Below are positions 59,815 to 64,000 of a stretch of DNA of 64,000 nucleotides, piece by piece (within the stretch, counting starts at the first letter, position 1; each line of letters starts with the position of its first letter). The translations under genes and the position numbers were made by a program. Origin of the DNA: Panacagrimonas sp046594215 (GTDB lineage: Bacteria; Pseudomonadota; Gammaproteobacteria; Nevskiales; Nevskiaceae); assembly GCA_046594215.1 (NCBI GenBank), contig JBKJPX010000069.1:1-64000 (forward strand). Reading direction: 5' to 3'. Below the pieces are notes generated by a model. That model searched no databases and had not been told where the DNA came from. It was given only the letters and a program-made list of their open reading frames with translations.

Positions 59815-60624
59815 TTGGCAAAGATCATCGTGGTGACCTCCGGTAAGGGCGGCGTGGGCAAGACCACCACCAGTGCCTCTTTCGCGACCGGCCTCGCCGC
59901 GCGCGGCAAGAAGACCGTCGTCATCGATTTCGACGTGGGCCTGCGCAATCTCGACCTCATCATGGGCTGCGAGCGCCGCGTGGTGTTTGACTTCGTCAAC
60001 GTGATCCAGGGTGAGGCCAACCTGCGCCAGGCGTTGATCAAGGACAAGACCAACGAGAACCTGTCGATCCTCGCGGCCAGCCAGACGCGCGACAAGGACG
60101 CGTTATCGCAGGAGGGCGTGGAGAAGGTGCTCGAGGACCTGAGCAAGGACTTCGAATACATCGTCTGCGATTCGCCCGCCGGCATCGAGCGCGGCGCGCA
60201 TCTCGCGATGTATTTCGCCGACGAGGCGCTGGTGGTCACCAATCCGGAAGTCTCCTCGGTGCGCGACTCGGACCGCGTGCTCGGTCTGCTGTCGAGCAAG
60301 ACACGCAAAAGCGAGCGCAGCGAGGGCCGCGTGCGCGAGCACCTGGTGCTGACGCGCTACAACCCAGTGCGCGTCGAGAAGGGCGAGATGCTTTCGGTCA
60401 AGGATGTGCAGGACATCCTGGCAATCCCGCTGCTCGGCGTGATTCCGGAGGCCGCGGCGGTGCTCACGTCCTCGAATTCCGGTTCACCAGTGATCCTGGA
60501 CCAGGCCAACGAGGCAGGACAGGCCTACGACGACCTCGTGGCTCGATTCCTCGGCGAAGAGCGTCCGCACCGGTTCATCGAAGTGCAGAAGAAGAGCTTC
60601 CTTTCAAAGTTGTTCGGAGGCTGA
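59815..60624 (+). CDS. minD: Septum site-determining ATPase MinD
   Basis: MinD is the membrane-bound ATPase that carries MinC and oscillates with MinE. The 269-residue protein begins AKIIVVTSGKGGVGKTTTSA, the deviant Walker A. It has DFDVGLRNLDLIMGCERRVVFD near residue 40 and ends with the basic amphipathic membrane helix KKSFLSKLFGG. The start is TTG 59815 with GAGGG upstream. minE follows one base after its stop. Confidence 0.96.
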   Translation: MAKIIVVTSGKGGVGKTTTSASFATGLAARGKKTVVIDFDVGLRNLDLIMGCERRVVFDFVNVIQGEANLRQALIKDKTNENLSILAASQTRDKDALSQEGVEKVLEDLSKDFEYIVCDSPAGIERGAHLAMYFADEALVVTNPEVSSVRDSDRVLGLLSSKTRKSERSEGRVREHLVLTRYNPVRVEKGEMLSVKDVQDILAIPLLGVIPEAAAVLTSSNSGSPVILDQANEAGQAYDDLVARFLGEERPHRFIEVQKKSFLSKLFGG

Positions 60625-60625
60625 G

Positions 60626-60910
60626 ATGGACTTGCTCGGCTGGTTCAAGTCCAAGAAGGCGCCGACGGCCAACACGGCGCGGGACCGTCTGATGATGGTG
60701 GTTGCCATCCAGCGTGACCAGGATGGTCGCCGCAGCACCACCGGAAGCGCGAGCGCCGTGTCGTATCTTCCGGCTCTGCGCGAGGAACTGCTCGCGGTCG
60801 TGCGCAAGTACGTCTCGGTGCCCGACAGCGCCGTGAAGGTGGACGTGCAGAGGGAGGCGGGACTCGAAGTGCTGGAGATGAACATAACGCTGCCGGAGCG
60901 GACAGCCTGA
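60626..60910 (+). CDS. minE: Cell division topological specificity factor MinE
   Basis: MinE releases MinD from the membrane and sets the oscillation. The 94-residue protein begins DLLGWFKSKKAPTAN, the membrane-targeting segment, followed by TARDRLMMVVAIQRD, the MinD-contact helix, and the C-terminal dimer domain. It is the third gene of minCDE, one base after minD. Confidence 0.95.
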   Translation: MDLLGWFKSKKAPTANTARDRLMMVVAIQRDQDGRRSTTGSASAVSYLPALREELLAVVRKYVSVPDSAVKVDVQREAGLEVLEMNITLPERTA

Positions 60911-61042
60911 TCGGTTCGGTCGTGCGGCGTACACGCGGGTGTGCGTCGAAGAATGTTTGCCGTGATGGAGTCAGCGGTTTGATCAACCGCTTGCGGGGCT
61001 GAACGTCAGATGCCCGGTGACGGCCTCGAAATCGCCAAGTCC

Positions 61043-62359
61043 TCAGGCTGCGGACTTCTTCAACCAGTCGTGGATAGTGAGATGTCCCTTGGACTGGACG
61101 AAGTCGTTCTCGGCCGCCTCGATCAACTCGGCGACTTCGCGGCCGAGTTCGCCGTGAGGTATCAGCTCAGAGTTGCCTGCGCGGATCGCGCGCCATAGCT
61201 CGCCCAGGGTCACGGATTGCAGGTCGCGCGCGGGCACCAGGAGCGTCCGCTGGCGACCCGACTCGGTTAGAAAGCCGCGGCTGATCAATGTGTCGACCGC
61301 GCGCGCGACGTGTTCCGGGGGGGCCCCGAGTTCGCGGGCGAGATCTTCCTGGGCCAGGGCCGGCTTCCCTTCGACGAAACGCCGCCCGCTTGTGCCCATG
61401 ACCATGAGGGCCAGATATTCCGTGTGCCGTCCGGAGGGCAGCGGCATTCCCCGGTCGGGTTTCATGTGGGCGGGATGCTGGATGTAGAACGCGAGCTGGC
61501 AACCGACAAGCAGGATCAACCAGCCCAGGTACAGCCAGATCAGCAGCAGGATGACGACGGCGAACCCGGAGTAGATGGCGTCGTAGTTGGTCGTGCTGGC
61601 GACGAAGGAAGCGAACGCGATGCTGGCGGTCTGCCAGAGCACTCCCGCGGTCAGTCCGGCGATCGCCGACGCGCGCAGGCTCACGCGCGTGTTGGGCATA
61701 TAGCCGTACAGGAAGGTGAACATGCCCACGATCATCGCGTAGGGGATCAGGCGGGTAAGGCCGTAAAGCGCGAAGCCGAAGGGCTCGATGCTCTTGATTT
61801 GCGTCACGACTGCGCTGTTGAGTATCGACGCGGTCGTCCCCAGCGCGAGAAATACCATCAGCGGCCCGACCATCAGGACGCTCAGGTATTCGCCTACCCG
61901 TTGCGCGAAAGGGCGAGGCCGGTCGATGCGCCAGATGAAGTTGAAACTGGACTCGACTTTCTGGATCAGCGAGATGGCGGTGTAGAACAGCAGCGCGACG
62001 CCCACTGATCCGAGCAGGCCGACTTGGATCTTCTCGACGAAACCGATGATGCTCGCCGTGATTTCGGGGGCTTGAGGCCCGAGCGGTCTGAGAAATTCGA
62101 ACAGGACCGGCTCCAGCGTGTTGTGTACGCCCAAGGCCTTGAGCACCGAAAAGCCGAGCGCGAGAAACGGCACCAGCGAGAGCAGCGTGGTGTAGACCAG
62201 GCTCATCGCCCGCATCGAAAGGTGGCCTTCGAACAAGTCTCTTGCGAGTGCGAAGACGTATCGACCCATCCGGATCAGCGCTTCCTCCGAGCGCGACAGA
62301 ACCGCGCGCTCTTCCCAGAGGTGCGCCCGCAGTCTCGATAGATGATTGGTCGGCAGCAT
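61043..62359 (-). CDS. YihY/virulence factor BrkB family membrane protein
   Basis: A 438-residue protein with six membrane segments in the first ~310 residues (AMSLVYTTLLSLVPFLALGFSVL near residue 50, and FTFLYGYMPNTRVSLRAS near residue 215). A cytoplasmic C-terminal winged-helix-like region follows (ALAQEDLARELGAPPEHVARAVDTLISRGFL). The family was once misnamed RNase BN; its role is unclear, possibly transport. ATG 62359 starts the conserved part. It is divergent from the phasin gene across 211 bases. Confidence 0.87.
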   Translation of the reverse strand: MLPTNHLSRLRAHLWEERAVLSRSEEALIRMGRYVFALARDLFEGHLSMRAMSLVYTTLLSLVPFLALGFSVLKALGVHNTLEPVLFEFLRPLGPQAPEITASIIGFVEKIQVGLLGSVGVALLFYTAISLIQKVESSFNFIWRIDRPRPFAQRVGEYLSVLMVGPLMVFLALGTTASILNSAVVTQIKSIEPFGFALYGLTRLIPYAMIVGMFTFLYGYMPNTRVSLRASAIAGLTAGVLWQTASIAFASFVASTTNYDAIYSGFAVVILLLIWLYLGWLILLVGCQLAFYIQHPAHMKPDRGMPLPSGRHTEYLALMVMGTSGRRFVEGKPALAQEDLARELGAPPEHVARAVDTLISRGFLTESGRQRTLLVPARDLQSVTLGELWRAIRAGNSELIPHGELGREVAELIEAAENDFVQSKGHLTIHDWLKKSAA

Positions 62360-62468
62360 GGAACGAGTGTATTCGTTCGATGCGATACGGCCGGCGGCGG
62401 CGCGTTCGCCGCGATGGCCCATGCGCCGGCAAACTGACGAACGGCCGGTTCGAAATCTGCCTCGGCCG

Positions 62469-62497
62469 TTGACATTGTTGCACCGCAACAATACGAT
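62469..62497 (+). promoter_or_regulatory. Phasin promoter with a palindromic operator in its spacer
   Basis: TTGACA (62469-62474) and TACGAT (62492-62497) form a strong sigma-70 promoter with 17-base spacing, 73 bases before the phasin ATG. ATTGTTGC (62474-62481) and GCAACAAT (62485-62492) flank ACC and fill the spacer exactly. A repressor bound here would exclude RNA polymerase. The TGC-N3-GCA core resembles sites described for the PHA-granule regulator PhaR, which is inference. Confidence 0.8.
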
Positions 62498-62570
62498 GCT
62501 GGCGGACCGTGCTGCAACGCACAAGCGCGCGGATTAATCTTGTTTTCAGCGAGTTATAGCGAGGTGAGGA

Positions 62571-63044
62571 ATGGGCGTAGAAACGATCGTGAACGACGTC
62601 AAGGGCGCTGTGGAGCCGTACGTGGCAAAGGGCCAGGATGTCGTGACTGTCTCCTTCGAGACAATCAAACAAGCCAACACCATCGTGGTTGACGGCGTGC
62701 AGGAACTCTTCAAAACCAACATCGATGCCGGCAAGGACCTTTTCGCAGTTGCGCAGTCGAGCTTCGAGAAGGCAAAGACGGACGGCTTCAAGGCAGTAGC
62801 TTCGAAGCCCATCGAGTACCTTCCTGACGGCAAGGACGTCGTGATCGCCGCCTACAAGGACTCTTTCTCGATCGTCACCAAGACGGGCGAAGAACTCTTC
62901 AGCGTCGTCAAGAAGGGCTACGAGGACGTCGCCGCCAAACTGACCGGCTCGACCACCGTTTCGGGCGAGGTTAAGAAGGTGAAGTCGGCGGCGCGCAAGA
63001 CCGCCAAGAAGGCAACGACCGCGGCCAAGAAAGTTGCTCAGTAA
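62571..63044 (+). CDS. Phasin family protein with a basic histone-like tail
   Basis: Phasins coat polyhydroxyalkanoate granules. The 157-residue protein has an amphipathic helical phasin domain (residues ~5-125, e.g. VSFETIKQANTIVVDGVQELFKTNIDAGKDLFAVAQSSFEKAK). It ends in a Lys/Ala tail (KSAARKTAKKATTAAKKVAQ) like histone H1 or AlgP repeats, which may bind DNA or the nucleoid. It has its own strong promoter, a GAGGTGAGGA ribosome site and a terminator, so it is probably highly expressed. PHA synthase genes are not in the window. Confidence 0.85.
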   Translation: MGVETIVNDVKGAVEPYVAKGQDVVTVSFETIKQANTIVVDGVQELFKTNIDAGKDLFAVAQSSFEKAKTDGFKAVASKPIEYLPDGKDVVIAAYKDSFSIVTKTGEELFSVVKKGYEDVAAKLTGSTTVSGEVKKVKSAARKTAKKATTAAKKVAQ

Positions 63045-63095
63045 CTAGCTAGCCAAGCAGGTCATCGCCCCGTTCCAAGGGATGGCGTCGAGACG

Positions 63096-63123
63096 AAGGC
63101 CAGGACTCGGTCCTGGCCTTTTT
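63096..63123. terminator. Bidirectional terminator between phasin and DUF6489-like genes
   Basis: A perfect 11-bp stem (63096-63106 and 63110-63120) closes TCG and is followed by Ts up to 63123. On the other strand AA/GA at the base gives a weaker tail, and it ends four bases before the stop of the convergent gene. Confidence 0.88.
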
Positions 63124-63126
63124 CTT

Positions 63127-63423
63127 TCAGCTCCCGTTGGACTTGCGCCTCGCCGCGCGTTTGCGCGCGGGCTTGACTGCCTCGGCAGGCGCCGCGTCAG
63201 GCGCGAGATTCATGCGAGCGAGAAGGCGTTTTAGGGCGGGGGACTGTTTCAGCAATTCCAGGTTTCCCTTTACAAAATCCGTCGGGTTGAAGTTGTCGTT
63301 GACCTGACCGACTTTCTCGCGAAGGAACTGGAGTACGTCGTCCTGCAGGCCTGCAACGTCAGGCAATCCCAGAAAGCGTCGCAGTTCTTCTGGCTTGACG
63401 TCGATCTCGATCTTGATCTGCAT
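63127..63423 (-). CDS. DUF6489-like small protein
   Basis: A 98-residue protein that begins MQIKIEIDVKPEELRRFLGL. It has a short helical middle (DDVLQFLREKVGQVNDNFNPTDFVKGNLELLK) and a basic Arg/Lys/Ala tail (KPARKRAARRKS). The start and PDVAGLQDDVLQFL resemble DUF6489 proteins, which occur beside phasins; the match is from memory. Its basic tail parallels that of the phasin next door, with which it converges. The ATG has GGAGAC upstream. Confidence 0.6.
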   Translation of the reverse strand: MQIKIEIDVKPEELRRFLGLPDVAGLQDDVLQFLREKVGQVNDNFNPTDFVKGNLELLKQSPALKRLLARMNLAPDAAPAEAVKPARKRAARRKSNGS

Positions 63424-63467
63424 CGCTTTGTCTCCTTGCGGACTATCGACAGCGTAGCGGATCGCGC

Positions 63468-64000
63468 TTAGTCGGACGTGAGCCTACGCTGGGCCTCAGA
63501 GTAGCGTTCGGAGGTTTTCAGCGCGATCGCATCCGGCAAATAGGGCCCCGGTGGTTTCTTGTCCCAGGCCTGACTTTCCAGCCAATCCCTTACGATCTGC
63601 TTGTCGAAACTCGGCGGGCTGCTCCCGGGTTCCCATGTATCGGCAAGCCAGAATCGTGACGAATCGGGCGTCAGTACTTCATCGATCAGGTGCACGCGCC
63701 CCTGATCATCGAGTCCAAACTCGAACTTCGTATCGGCCACGATGATCCCGCGCGCCAATGCGTAGCGGGCAGCCCGCTCGTAGATTTCCAACGTTAACCG
63801 GCGGAGCTCTCTGGCGAGGTCATACCCGATCTGCTGCGACACATCATCGAACGATATGTTCTCGTCGTGCTGCCCGACTGGGGCTTTGGCGGCAGGTGTG
63901 AAGATCGGTTCTGGCAACTGGTCCGCCATGCGCAGGCCCTGCGGCAGCGAAATTCCGCAAACTGCCCCGGTCTTCTGATAGTCCTTCCAGCCCGACCCGA
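63468..64000 (-). CDS. purC: SAICAR synthetase (phosphoribosylaminoimidazole-succinocarboxamide synthase), 3' part
   Basis: PurC joins aspartate to CAIR in purine synthesis with ATP. The visible ~176 residues run off the window edge. GSGWKDYQKTGAVCGI lies at the edge, PEPIFTPAAKA and the adjacent HDENISFD next, and ADTKFEFGLD, then LIDEVLTPDSSRFW, the substrate and ATP-binding region, follow. The form matches the longer (~300-residue) bacterial/yeast-type enzyme. The gene continues beyond base 64,000. Confidence 0.93.
   Translation of the reverse strand, partial: GSGWKDYQKTGAVCGISLPQGLRMADQLPEPIFTPAAKAPVGQHDENISFDDVSQQIGYDLARELRRLTLEIYERAARYALARGIIVADTKFEFGLDDQGRVHLIDEVLTPDSSRFWLADTWEPGSSPPSFDKQIVRDWLESQAWDKKPPGPYLPDAIALKTSERYSEAQRRLTSD

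Noticed and set aside
61043..62359. Annotation as ribonuclease BN
   Set aside because: The YihY/BrkB family was misnamed; the protein is a multi-span membrane protein without nuclease motifs.

Overview
The window is 64 kb of GC-rich, gene-dense bacterial chromosome. Gene content points to a gammaproteobacterium near the Xanthomonadales/Nevskiales. The evidence is divergent pepA-holC and lptF-lptG with an RDD gene after lptG, astA-astD, a ~1,590-residue NAD-dependent glutamate dehydrogenase, mdoD, rimO, minCDE, and a phasin that implies polyhydroxyalkanoate granules. This placement is an inference from gene content and order; no rRNA is present.

Layout. 1-9.25 kb: the tail of a zinc alcohol dehydrogenase, then a four-gene operon for a biotin-independent, ATP-dependent carboxylase of the acetophenone/acetone carboxylase (hydantoinase-oxoprolinase) family, then a Tat-exported DUF1329 protein behind a leader rich in palindromes. 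9.3-11.9 kb: a rhamnose/glycan group (rfbC, rfbD, GT2 glycosyltransferase). 12-20.1 kb: FAD oxidoreductase, AEC transporter, RidA-like lipoprotein, holC-pepA, lptF-lptG and RDD. 20.2-26.5 kb: a partial arginine succinyltransferase group (astD, astA, M20 peptidase) divergent from a polar amino acid ABC transporter. 26.6-33.98 kb: tRNA-Arg(CCT), a large Ig-like lipoprotein, a PBP4-type carboxypeptidase, CBS, Hsp15-like, CoA-binding and mdoD genes. 34.1-37.5 kb: diguanylate cyclase, hotdog thioesterase, small membrane protein, NnrU and enoyl-CoA hydratase. 37.5-38.1 kb: two copies of a GC-rich inverted-repeat element around a short-chain dehydrogenase relic. 38.1-45.1 kb: rimO, a TlpA-like protein and the glutamate dehydrogenase.

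45.2-50.9 kb is a molybdate region: modE, osmC-like, modA-modB-modC, and an OprO/OprP-type porin divergent from modA. A near-perfect ModE operator lies between modA and the porin, so the porin is probably a molybdate-responsive outer-membrane channel. 50.9-53.2 kb is a sulfur-handling group: a DUF442 phosphatase/sulfurtransferase-like protein, a CsoR-family repressor, a split YeeE/YedE transporter and a broken TauE/SafE permease. 53.2-58.9 kb holds an SDR, a phosphotransferase, an HNH nuclease, and the alpha-E plus circularly permuted ATP-grasp pair. 59-64 kb holds minCDE, a YihY membrane protein, a phasin with an operator filling its promoter spacer, a DUF6489-like gene, and the 3' part of purC.

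Most genes are housekeeping or central metabolism. The strongest leads are the ModE-box porin, the ketone-type carboxylase operon sharing a GGGTTAACCC site with the DUF1329 gene, the ABC permease with an inserted barrel-sandwich-like domain, and intergenic repeats that supply stop codons. No CRISPR array, prophage, integrase or transposase gene was seen.
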